From an uncultured Flavobacteriales bacterium (lineage in GTDB: Bacteria > Bacteroidota > Bacteroidia > Flavobacteriales_E > Vicingaceae), in contig CAJQLW010000013.1 of assembly GCA_905479325.1 (NCBI GenBank), positions 42,929 through 106,928 of the forward strand: a stretch of 64,000 nt of DNA, written 5' to 3'. The position numbers and the translations under genes are program-made. This document shows positions 1 through 7,692 of the stretch, piece by piece (position 1 is the first letter of the stretch; every line of letters starts with the position of its first letter). The notes beneath the pieces were generated by a model. The model did no database searches. It was not told the DNA's origin and saw only the letters and a list, made by a program, of their open reading frames with translations.

Positions 1-129
1 TGGAATAGCCAAGTTTGGATTCCACTCACCTAGTTTCACCTTGTCAAATTCAAAATAGTCTTCTGTACAAGCATAAAGTCCCATTGAAATAGCAATAACT
101 AATACTATCGGTTTAAAAATATTTTTCAT
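1..129 (-). CDS. Putative lipoprotein, N-terminal part only (runs off the window)
   Basis: The first 43 codons of a minus-strand gene, starting at the ATG at 129 and open to the window edge. The start is a typical lipoprotein signal: two lysine-rich residues near the N terminus, a hydrophobic stretch, and a lipobox ending LYAC with the cysteine at residue 21, followed by acidic residues (TEDYFEFD). It is predicted to be exported and lipidated. The mature part is too short to assign a family. It lies downstream of rnhB on the same strand, separated by about 87 bases in which I see no gene. Confidence 0.6.
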   Translation of the reverse strand, partial: MKNIFKPIVLVIAISMGLYACTEDYFEFDKVKLGEWNPNLAIP

Positions 130-216
130 CTACAGAAATTTGAAGTTAGTATGTCAAATGTAGTATTTTAAGATTTTTTAAGAGAAGCTTGTTTTTTAAA
201 ATGCAAGAAAGCTCTG

Positions 217-816
217 TTAGGTTGACTGTTTCGATTCACGAAACAAGTTAAAGCTACTACGGTGATGTTCGCAGATTCCAAATTCTTTTAATGCGTTTCT
301 GTGCTTGAGTGTGCCATAACCTTGGTTGTTTGCCCAATCGTACATGGGAAAGTCTTTCGCAATTTCCTGCATGTATTCGTCTCTGTGGGTTTTGGCTAAA
401 ATAGAAGCAGCTGCTATGTTTTTGTACTTACCATCGCCTTTTACAATGCACGTATGCGGCACAAAATGATAAGGTGTAAAACGATTGCCATCGATTAATA
501 AATGGTCAAAATCTACTTCAATTTGATCCAATGCCCTGTGCATGGCTAAAAAAGAGGCGTTAAGAATGTTTATTTCGTCAATTTCTTTTGCAGAAACTAC
601 ACCAACTGCCCAAGCTATTGCATTTTTTTCAATCCACAATCGAAGTTCATCTCTCGTTTTTTTACTGAGTTGCTTGGAGTCATTTAAGGCGTTATTTCGC
701 TTTTTTGGATCTAAAATAACTGCCGCCGCATAAACAGGGCCGGCGTAGCAACCTCGTCCAGCCTCATCGCAGCCAACTTCTACTAATCCCTTGGTATAAT
801 GGTTTTTTAGTCTCAA
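217..816 (-). CDS. rnhB: Ribonuclease HII
   Basis: RNase HII (199 aa, usual length) cuts the RNA strand of RNA-DNA hybrids and removes single ribonucleotides misincorporated into DNA. The signature DEAGRG is at residues 17-22, and another catalytic aspartate is in LLIDG (D109), so the acidic active site is present. The start is a TTG at 816 whose last bases overlap the TGA stop of the upstream glycosyltransferase (TTGA). No ATG or GTG lies between the upstream in-frame stop and the DEAGRG motif, and homologues begin about this far before the motif, so TTG is the only reasonable start. The overlap implies translational coupling in the operon 217-2771. Confidence 0.95.
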   Translation of the reverse strand: MRLKNHYTKGLVEVGCDEAGRGCYAGPVYAAAVILDPKKRNNALNDSKQLSKKTRDELRLWIEKNAIAWAVGVVSAKEIDEINILNASFLAMHRALDQIEVDFDHLLIDGNRFTPYHFVPHTCIVKGDGKYKNIAAASILAKTHRDEYMQEIAKDFPMYDWANNQGYGTLKHRNALKEFGICEHHRSSFNLFRESKQST

Positions 817-1943
817 GAGTTTAATGTCTTTTCAATACTACTCCACAATAAATCAGCGCTTTTTTGCCAAGAAAAATCATTTTTTCTCAATTTCCCTTTC
901 TCAATTAAAGCAGCCCTTTTCTCGGGTTGACTAGCAATCAACTGCATGGCATTTGCTATTTCTTCAACATTCTTGGGGTCGCATAAAATTGCAGCATCAG
1001 CAGCCACTTCAGGCATAGATGTAACCGTAGAGGTAATAACTGCAGTTTCAGCCTGAAAAGCTTCTAAAATTGGAATTCCAAAACCTTCGAAATAGGGGAG
1101 GTAAGTAAGTGCTAAGGAGCTTGCTAATGCTTTAGAGAGTTCTTCATCAGTAAGTCTGCCCATAAAGTAAACTTCTTGTTTAAACTTCATGGATTGGAAC
1201 GTTCTTTCCAATTCCTTTGGCCACCATTTTTTATTGCCTACAACCAATAATTTAACCTTGTTTTGATCACCTGCTTTAAACTTGTCAAAAGCCAGCAATA
1301 AGTGCTCTAGGTTTTTTCGAGGGTGAATGGTGCCTATAAAAATGAAGAAGTCACTGTTTGAAGTGTGCTCTTCTTTAAATGCTATTTTTTCTTTTCTCGT
1401 TGCCGGCTTAAAAACATCATTTGCACCATTGTACACCACGTCAATTTGATTTGAAGGAATGTGGTAACAGTTTTCAATGTCTTTTTTAGAGTATTTTGAA
1501 ACGGTTGCAATTCGAGTAGCTCGTTTGGCAAATTTTGGGAAGTAGTGCAAAAGGTACTTTCGATGACTCCAAATGATGTTTTCTGGGTAATGTTCAAAGT
1601 TGAGGTCGTGCATTACCGCTAAACTCTTGCAGTTTAGTTTTGGTGGCACCCAACCTTCAGGCGATAAGAATAAATCAAATTTATTCGTGTTAATATAATT
1701 TTTTAGGCTTTTTTCGAACCAGATATACCATAAAATGGGGTGACGTGCAGGAGGACCAATGCTCACAAAGTCTACATTTTTTGGAAATTGGAAACTCTCA
1801 TGATCAACCTTTCTATCAAATATGAAGGTGAACTGAACCTCTGGGTGAGCTGCTGTAATTAATTGTAAAGTTTCATAAGAAAATCGAGCAATGCCGTCCA
1901 TTTTATCTGGAACCAAAAGTCTGGTATTAACGGCAATTTTCAT
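813..1943 (-). CDS. Glycosyltransferase family 4 (GT-B fold)
   Basis: A 376-residue retaining glycosyltransferase of the GT4/group 1 type, which moves a sugar from a nucleotide-sugar donor to a glycan acceptor on the cytoplasmic face. The C-terminal donor-binding half holds the nucleotide-sugar loop GTIHPRKN and the E-x7-E signature in EGFGIPILEA at about residues 286-295. No membrane segment or signal peptide is visible. It sits between a methyltransferase and rnhB and opposite a flippase gene, so a role in making a surface polysaccharide is likely. The acceptor and sugar cannot be told from sequence. Confidence 0.88.
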   Translation of the reverse strand: MKIAVNTRLLVPDKMDGIARFSYETLQLITAAHPEVQFTFIFDRKVDHESFQFPKNVDFVSIGPPARHPILWYIWFEKSLKNYINTNKFDLFLSPEGWVPPKLNCKSLAVMHDLNFEHYPENIIWSHRKYLLHYFPKFAKRATRIATVSKYSKKDIENCYHIPSNQIDVVYNGANDVFKPATRKEKIAFKEEHTSNSDFFIFIGTIHPRKNLEHLLLAFDKFKAGDQNKVKLLVVGNKKWWPKELERTFQSMKFKQEVYFMGRLTDEELSKALASSLALTYLPYFEGFGIPILEAFQAETAVITSTVTSMPEVAADAAILCDPKNVEEIANAMQLIASQPEKRAALIEKGKLRKNDFSWQKSADLLWSSIEKTLNS

Positions 1944-1952
1944 TGAATGAAA

Positions 1953-2771
1953 TTATGCTTTTTCTACCATGTAGTTGATTCCAAAAAAGAAATACTCTTT
2001 TAGGAAGTTATTCTTCTTCCAAATTTTTTGCTCTTTTTCTACTCTCTCTTTTGCATTTTTGTTTGGAAATGCAAATGGCAAGTAATAACGAATGTATTGA
2101 ACGGTATCTTTTTCAATGTTAAATCCTTCCTTTTGAAAAGCTCTTTGCCAAGTATCTAAACTTCGAATGTTTTCATTGCCAAGTAAAATGTTCTTTTTCA
2201 GGCTCTCATCGTAAATTTCAATAATTCTTTTACTCCCTCTTTGCTTGTACAGTTTAAGGTTTTGAATGATGTTGTTTCCATTCTCTTCAATAATGAGCAA
2301 CTTGCCATTCTCGCTGAGCACATTGTGTAACACTCGAAGCGCTTCGTCTAGAGGCTCTAAGTGGTGCAACGTATCTTGAATAATGATTAAATCGTAGCTA
2401 TTCGCTGCAAATTTATGGTCAAAAATATTCTCGTATGAGTAAGTGAACTTACTAACATCACCAAATTGACCCCAATATTCTAGCCTTTTCGGTATTTGGT
2501 GAATGTAATGTTCTAGTGTAGTCCCGTGTGAGGCAATTCCATTAATAGATAGAAAAATAGCCGTAGTTCCAAACCCACATCCACAGTCCCATATTCGTAA
2601 GCTTGGGTCTGTTATGTTGTCTGCAATGTATTGCAAGCGTTGGCAGAAGTAAGCCTTACGAAATTCGAATTTCGATGGATTTTCTAAGTACTTGTAATAG
2701 TATTGTAAGTTTTCGTTGTTTTTTAACTCTTCTACAAAAAGGTCAAAAAACTGCTCAACCGTCATTTTCAT
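1953..2771 (-). CDS. Class I SAM-dependent methyltransferase
   Basis: A 272-residue Rossmann-fold methyltransferase. Motif I for S-adenosylmethionine binding is WDCGCGFG at residues 61-68, and the post-motif region with YDLIIIQDTLHHLEP fits a small-molecule or sugar methyltransferase of the Methyltransf_11/23 type. It is the first gene of a three-gene minus operon with a glycosyltransferase 9 bases downstream, which suggests it methylates a sugar or lipid intermediate of a surface glycan. The substrate is not determinable. A Bacteroidota-type -7 box lies 18 bases before its ATG. Confidence 0.8.
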   Translation of the reverse strand: MKMTVEQFFDLFVEELKNNENLQYYYKYLENPSKFEFRKAYFCQRLQYIADNITDPSLRIWDCGCGFGTTAIFLSINGIASHGTTLEHYIHQIPKRLEYWGQFGDVSKFTYSYENIFDHKFAANSYDLIIIQDTLHHLEPLDEALRVLHNVLSENGKLLIIEENGNNIIQNLKLYKQRGSKRIIEIYDESLKKNILLGNENIRSLDTWQRAFQKEGFNIEKDTVQYIRYYLPFAFPNKNAKERVEKEQKIWKKNNFLKEYFFFGINYMVEKA

Positions 2772-2789
2772 GCTTCAAAATAAGGGCTG

Positions 2790-2797
2790 CAAATATA
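2790..2797 (-). promoter_or_regulatory. Promoter -7 box TATATTTG for the methyltransferase operon
   Basis: The minus strand reads TATATTTG, an exact match to the Bacteroidota -7 consensus TAnnTTTG, 18 bases before the methyltransferase ATG. I found no TTG at the usual -33 distance, so the assignment rests on the -7 box and position. Confidence 0.5.
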
Positions 2798-2865
2798 CGT
2801 TCCTCTAATAGAATTCATACGAATTCGATTGCTTTACTTTGTTCTCACTTATTTTTCGATTTCAA

Positions 2866-4305
2866 ATGCAACGAAAATTTATTAATAATCTCATATTCAT
2901 TGTTTTTCTAAATATTTTAGTTAAACCTTTTTGGATTTTAGGAATTGATGTTGCAGTACAAAATAGAGTTGGAGCGGATGAATATGGGTTGTATTACTCT
3001 GTTTTTAGTTTTAGTATCCTTTTAAATATCATTCTCGACTTTGGAATAACCAACTATAACAACCGAAACATTGCCCAACATGCGCACATGTTAAGGCGCT
3101 ACTTTTCAGGTATTTTTAATGTTAAACTAATTTTAGCAATGGTGTATATGCTCGCAACGCTATTGTTTGGTTTAATTGTGGGTTACGAGGGTCGCGTTTT
3201 TTGGTTGCTATTGATCTTGGGGGTAAATCAGGTTCTAGCTTCTATGATTTTGTATCTAAGATCCAATATATCTGGTTTGCACTTATTTAAAACAGAAGGG
3301 ATTCTTTCTATTATGGACAGGGTATTTATGATTGTGCTTTGTAGTGTGTTGCTTTGGAGTAGCTCTTTTGGTGAAAATTTTGTAATTGAATGGTTTGTTT
3401 ACGCTCAATTTTGGGCCTATTTAATAACTGGCTTGGTAGCGTTTGTTTTGGTTTATGGCCAAGCCAAATTTTTTAGAATGAAAATTGATTTGAAATTATT
3501 CCGGGTTATTCTAAAGCAAAGTCTGCCTTTTGCCTTGTTGGTGCTTTTAATGTCCTTCTATTATCGGTTGGATGGAGTTATGATTGAACGAATGCTTCCC
3601 GATGGCAGGATGCAGGCGGGAATTTATGCCAAATCCTACAAATTGTTTGAAGGGTTTAACATGTTTGGTTATTTGTTTGCCGGTTTGTTGCTACCTATTT
3701 TCTCGAGAATGATTAAGCTAAACGAATCAATTTCTAAATTGCTAAAAACAGCTTTCAACTTGGTTTTTATTCCCTCTGTGGCAGCGGCGGTAGTTTGTGT
3801 GCTGTATTCTCAAGAAATCATGGCCATTTTGTTTGAAGATCAAATTTTGGAGGCGGCGGAAATATTTCCTGTGCTTATGATTTCATTTGTAGGAATTGCC
3901 TTAACCTATATATATGGAACCTTGTTAACAGCAAATGGCAGTTTAAAACAATTAAACATTGTCTCGCTCATTGGAGTTGCTGTAAATTTCGGAACAAACT
4001 GGGTAGTTATTCCAAAATATGGAGCATATGGTGCCGCGGTTGCAACCTTAGCCACTCAGGCTTTTGTAATTTTTGCTCAAATTATTCTTACCAAAAAGAT
4101 TTTCAAGCTACAGTATGAATTCTCGTTTATTTTAAAGCACAGTGCCATTGTTATTTTAGGAGTAGGTACAGCAATCTTTTCTAAAAATTATGTTTCAGAT
4201 TTTAGAATTCACGGTATTTTAATTCTTGGATTTTTTGCTGTGTCTAGTATTTTATTTGGACTCATTAAAAAAGAAGATGTGTTGAAATTGCTAAAGAGGG
4301 GGTAG
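2866..4305 (+). CDS. Polysaccharide biosynthesis protein / lipid-linked oligosaccharide flippase (MOP superfamily)
   Basis: About 479 residues with roughly 12-14 hydrophobic segments along the whole length, as in Wzx-type flippases that turn undecaprenyl-linked oligosaccharides across the inner membrane. Typical features are the N-terminal segment with a short basic start, the GADEYGLYYSVFS region after the first helix, and a C-terminal helix pair. I start it at the ATG at 2866 (MQRKFINN) rather than the in-frame TTG at 2839, because the ATG version begins just before the first membrane helix. It diverges from the glycosyltransferase/methyltransferase operon, with which it probably shares a glycan pathway. 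Confidence 0.85.
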   Translation: MQRKFINNLIFIVFLNILVKPFWILGIDVAVQNRVGADEYGLYYSVFSFSILLNIILDFGITNYNNRNIAQHAHMLRRYFSGIFNVKLILAMVYMLATLLFGLIVGYEGRVFWLLLILGVNQVLASMILYLRSNISGLHLFKTEGILSIMDRVFMIVLCSVLLWSSSFGENFVIEWFVYAQFWAYLITGLVAFVLVYGQAKFFRMKIDLKLFRVILKQSLPFALLVLLMSFYYRLDGVMIERMLPDGRMQAGIYAKSYKLFEGFNMFGYLFAGLLLPIFSRMIKLNESISKLLKTAFNLVFIPSVAAAVVCVLYSQEIMAILFEDQILEAAEIFPVLMISFVGIALTYIYGTLLTANGSLKQLNIVSLIGVAVNFGTNWVVIPKYGAYGAAVATLATQAFVIFAQIILTKKIFKLQYEFSFILKHSAIVILGVGTAIFSKNYVSDFRIHGILILGFFAVSSILFGLIKKEDVLKLLKRG

Positions 4306-4310
4306 TTGAG

Positions 4311-4895
4311 TTAAACTCTTACCCATCTCTCAAATAGCCCTTTAATTCTAGCTTCATCCTTTTCGTTGAAGGTTAGGCTAATCAGCATTCCGTCCACCGT
4401 GTTTTCAATAGTAGAATCTAAATTGTTTTTATCGATAATGGGCAAAATCGTTCCCATTAAATCAAACCCAATTTTAAATCTTAGGGTAGCTTGGGGCTTA
4501 ACTTCAATAATTTCATTTTCTTGTAACGCAAGTGCGGCGCCCAACTTATAGGCTTGTATTAAGCCACCTACGCCCAATTTAGTTCCTCCAAAATAGCGCA
4601 CAACTGCAATGTAAGTATTCGTTATTCCTGCTGAACGTATTTGACCTAAAATTGGCGCTCCTGCTGAATTTGCAGGTTCTCCGTCATCATTGGCAATGTA
4701 GTATTCTTGGTCTCCCGTTCCAACTAAAAAGGCGGAGCAAATGTGTCTTGCTTTTGGGTGTTCTTCTTTAATTTTTTCCAAACACTCTTTTACCTCTTCC
4801 TTGCTATTAATGGGAAAGGCATAACCATAAAACTTGCTTCCTTTTTCTTTAAAAAAAGAAGTGCTTGTTTTCTTTATGGTTCTAAAGGTGCTCAT
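4311..4895 (-). CDS. yigZ: YigZ / IMPACT family protein
   Basis: A 194-residue member of the UPF0029/YigZ family (about 200 aa in E. coli). The conserved block with RHICSAFLVG, then DDGEPANSAG and a glycine-rich GGTKLGVGGL, is present, followed by the C-terminal ferredoxin-like domain. The eukaryotic relative IMPACT regulates the GCN2 kinase, but the bacterial function is not firmly known. Its ATG overlaps the stop of the upstream transporter by four bases (ATGA), so it is the last gene of the ribD operon. It ends five bases from the convergent flippase gene, with no visible terminator between. Confidence 0.88.
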   Translation of the reverse strand: MSTFRTIKKTSTSFFKEKGSKFYGYAFPINSKEEVKECLEKIKEEHPKARHICSAFLVGTGDQEYYIANDDGEPANSAGAPILGQIRSAGITNTYIAVVRYFGGTKLGVGGLIQAYKLGAALALQENEIIEVKPQATLRFKIGFDLMGTILPIIDKNNLDSTIENTVDGMLISLTFNEKDEARIKGLFERWVRV

Positions 4896-5764
4896 ACTGA
4901 GAAAATAATAAGGCTTAACGCTAGAAGAGAAACGAAGATGCCAATCTTGTTTTTGAGTGAAAATTGCTCTTTAAAAAGGAGCAAAGAGGCTAAGGCGGTG
5001 GCCAGTACAACACCCATGTTGTTAATCGGGAAAACCACTGAACTTTCTAGCGTAGTTTGATTGAAAATTTGAATTAAGAAAAAGATAGATCCGTAATTAA
5101 TTACTCCGAGAATGACACCTCCAATCAACGTGTTTTTACTAAAGCTCCGTTTTGATTTATCGATTAGCATTACAACAACTCCAATTGTAAATGCGGTCAA
5201 AAAAGTCAAGGCCGGAAACAATTTTGCATCAAACGAATTGGTATTCAAATAAGCATCTTGGTTATACTTTAAAAAGGTATCAATGAAGCCTGAACCTAGA
5301 AATAAAATAACCGGGATTACAAGCAGCTTCTTGTCAATTTTGTGCCCTTCAACCTTAGTTTTATACGTGGACAAATAAACACCCAACAGAGCAAGGGCAA
5401 TTCCTATAATTTTGATTGCATTTACTTCATCTTGGTAATAGAAGATGGCAAAGCTCACAGGAATAATCAACGCCATTTTGTTGGCAATGGATGCTACTGA
5501 AGCTCCTAATTTTTGAGCTGTAACTGCCATAATGTTGAACAGAGAAATAAATACAACTCCCAAAAACAAACTATTCATAAGCCAAGGAGCAGAGGCAATT
5601 TTTGTAAAAGAAGGAGTTTCTCCTAAGGTCGCAAAACCGGTAACCCCTGCAATAAAGTAGTTGATTACAATAGCAGTAAAGGTATTGACCTTAAATCGTT
5701 CAAAAGATTTGAAAATTATAAAAATAGCCGCAGAGCATAAAATGCTAAGAATTAAATAAATCAT
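4892..5764 (-). CDS. EamA/DMT-family transporter
   Basis: A 290-residue integral membrane protein with about ten predicted hydrophobic helices arranged as two similar halves, which is the drug/metabolite transporter (EamA) pattern. Such proteins export or import small metabolites, and the substrate cannot be predicted. The second half has NNMGVVLATALASLLLFKEQ, typical of the last EamA helices. The gene overlaps ribD by four bases upstream (ATGA) and yigZ by four bases downstream, so the three are translationally coupled. The location beside ribD could hint at a flavin-related substrate, but this is only inference. Confidence 0.82.
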   Translation of the reverse strand: MIYLILSILCSAAIFIIFKSFERFKVNTFTAIVINYFIAGVTGFATLGETPSFTKIASAPWLMNSLFLGVVFISLFNIMAVTAQKLGASVASIANKMALIIPVSFAIFYYQDEVNAIKIIGIALALLGVYLSTYKTKVEGHKIDKKLLVIPVILFLGSGFIDTFLKYNQDAYLNTNSFDAKLFPALTFLTAFTIGVVVMLIDKSKRSFSKNTLIGGVILGVINYGSIFFLIQIFNQTTLESSVVFPINNMGVVLATALASLLLFKEQFSLKNKIGIFVSLLALSLIIFSV

Positions 5765-6792
5765 AGGTTTCTTAGTACGGTTAGCTCGTCTGATTGAATG
5801 TGTTGATGATGAACAACTGTGCCGTTTATTTTAGGTGCTGCAATGCCGTGCTTAAAAATAGCTTGTCCTTTGAAGATCCTTGCTTCGTCCCAAAGCGAAG
5901 CATGTATAAATTGTTCAAGTATGTTTGTTCCGCCTTCAACGATAAGAGATTGTAAATTTCTTTCGAAACAAATTTTCGCAACCTGCTGCGCTAAATTTTC
6001 CCTAAAGTTTGAGGCAATGTATTCAACGTGCTCTTCTTTCTTTGATTTTTTCACGTTCAGCACAATGGTGGGTGCTTCCTTCGAATAAATAAGCGCTTCT
6101 TCAGGAATTGATAAATTTTCATCAACTACTATTCTAGTAGGGTTTTTACCCTCAACTTCTCTTGTTGTTAGTTCTGGATTGTCAACCAACGCTGTGGTTT
6201 TTCCAATTAAAATCGCAGCTTCTTCTGCGCGCCAGTTGTGCACCAGTTGCTTAGAAAGTGAACCAGTAATCCACGTTTGTTCTTTTTTATTGTCAGTAAT
6301 AAAGCCATCGGCACTTTGCGCCCATTTTAAAATAATATAGGGCCTCTTCTTTTCGTGAAAAGTAAAAAAACGTTGATTTACCGTTCGTCCTTCTTCTTCT
6401 AAAACTCCGGTTTCAACTTCAATTCCCGCGCGCTCAAGTTTCAAGATTCCGCTCCCATTCACTTCGTCAAAAGGGTCTTTGTTGCAAATAACTACCCTTT
6501 TAAAGTGATGGTGTATCAATAAATCGGCGCAAGGCGGAGTTTTGCCAGTATGCGAACAAGGCTCAAGTGTCACGAATATGGTTGCATCTTTCAGTAATTT
6601 TTTGTCATGAACCGATGCAACAGCATTCACTTCGGCGTGGGGTTGACCGTATTTTCTGTGAAAACCTTCTCCAATAATTTTTCCTTGGTGCACAATTACA
6701 GCCCCAACTCTTGGATTTGGAGAGGTTTCAAACTTTCCTAGATTAGCCAATAGCAGCGCCCGTTGGATGTAAGTTTCATCGGATTTTTTCAC
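5761..6792 (-). CDS. ribD: Bifunctional riboflavin biosynthesis deaminase/reductase RibD
   Basis: This 343-residue enzyme carries out two successive steps of riboflavin synthesis, deaminating the pyrimidine intermediate and then reducing its ribosyl chain with NADPH. The N-terminal deaminase has the zinc site HAE at 52-54 and PCSHTGKTPPC, with cysteines at about 79 and 88. The C-terminal reductase (from about residue 145) has the expected WITG, the KTTALVDNPELTTR block and the glycine-rich EGGTN. The start is a GTG at 6792. A -7 box lies only five bases upstream, so the mRNA may be nearly leaderless. It diverges from prmC. Confidence 0.95.
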   Translation of the reverse strand: MKKSDETYIQRALLLANLGKFETSPNPRVGAVIVHQGKIIGEGFHRKYGQPHAEVNAVASVHDKKLLKDATIFVTLEPCSHTGKTPPCADLLIHHHFKRVVICNKDPFDEVNGSGILKLERAGIEVETGVLEEEGRTVNQRFFTFHEKKRPYIILKWAQSADGFITDNKKEQTWITGSLSKQLVHNWRAEEAAILIGKTTALVDNPELTTREVEGKNPTRIVVDENLSIPEEALIYSKEAPTIVLNVKKSKKEEHVEYIASNFRENLAQQVAKICFERNLQSLIVEGGTNILEQFIHASLWDEARIFKGQAIFKHGIAAPKINGTVVHHQHIQSDELTVLRNL

Positions 6793-6797
6793 AGTAC

Positions 6798-6805
6798 CAA
6801 AAGTA
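6798..6805 (-). promoter_or_regulatory. Promoter -7 box TACTTTTG immediately before ribD
   Basis: The minus strand reads TACTTTTG, an exact TAnnTTTG match, with five bases between the box and the GTG start of ribD. In Bacteroidota transcription starts a few bases after this box, so the transcript would begin at or within a few bases of the start codon. No TTG was found at -33. Confidence 0.45.
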
Positions 6806-6849
6806 GATAATTTGATAACTTCACAGAATTATATAAGCGTATTCTTTCT

Positions 6850-7692
6850 ATGACAATAGCCGAGTTTTCAAACCATTTTAAGTTAGATTTTCAAAATCAA
6901 TTCAACGAAAGTGAACTCAAAAACCACCTTTCTATACTATTTGATTTTTATTTAGGCTATAATCGTGCGCAGGTGGTCATGAATGCGCAAGAGTCTATTG
7001 CTAAAGAAAAACTTGTGCAGTTGAGCTCGGCAATGGAAGAATTGAAGCTGAACAAACCGATTGACTATATTATTAATCAGAGCATTTTTTATGGGCGGGA
7101 GTTTTTTGTGGATGAATCAGTGCTTGTTCCGCGAAGCGAGACAGAAGAATTGGTGCAATGGATTTTAGAGCGAGAAGAAACCGAGGGTAAAAGTATTCTT
7201 GACATTGGAACGGGAAGCGGTTGTATTCCAATTACTTTATTTCTAGAAGGCCGTTTCTCTAAAGTTGATGCCACTGAGGTTTCTGAAAAAGCCGTGCAAA
7301 CGGCAATAAAAAATGCGAGGTTGCTAGAAGCCGAAGTAAGGATTGATGTGCACGATATTTTGACTGAAATTCCGAATCAATTGTATGACATTGTGGTGAG
7401 TAATCCGCCTTATGTGAAACGAGAGGAATTGGAAGGCTTAGATAAAAACGTAATTGAATACGAACCTGTTATTGCTTTAGCGCCCGAAAGTGACGACCCG
7501 CTGTTATTTTATAAACGAATGATTGTAATTGCGCCGCAAATGATTAAACCAAAAGGGATTCTTTATTGGGAAATTCACGAAGATTTAGGCAAAGAATGTG
7601 TTGAATTGCTAGAAAACGGTGGGTTTGAACAAGTAGAATTACGGGAAGATATTTACGGTAGAGATCGAATGGTGAGAGGGGTTTTAGCTTAA
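6850..7692 (+). CDS. prmC: Peptide chain release factor N5-glutamine methyltransferase PrmC (HemK)
   Basis: PrmC methylates the glutamine of the GGQ motif in release factors RF1 and RF2, which speeds translation termination. The protein is 280 residues. The N-terminal helical domain is followed by the SAM site LDIGTGSGC at about 117-125 and the catalytic NPPY at about 183-186, the motif specific for glutamine N5 methylation. It starts with ATG at 6850 and diverges from ribD. Its last bases overlap the stop of the convergent TPR protein gene. Confidence 0.95.
   Translation: MTIAEFSNHFKLDFQNQFNESELKNHLSILFDFYLGYNRAQVVMNAQESIAKEKLVQLSSAMEELKLNKPIDYIINQSIFYGREFFVDESVLVPRSETEELVQWILEREETEGKSILDIGTGSGCIPITLFLEGRFSKVDATEVSEKAVQTAIKNARLLEAEVRIDVHDILTEIPNQLYDIVVSNPPYVKREELEGLDKNVIEYEPVIALAPESDDPLLFYKRMIVIAPQMIKPKGILYWEIHEDLGKECVELLENGGFEQVELREDIYGRDRMVRGVLA

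Noticed and set aside
2603..2911. Plus-strand frame of about 100 codons overlapping the methyltransferase and flippase starts
   Set aside because: It runs antisense through the conserved methyltransferase and has no protein-like pattern of its own.
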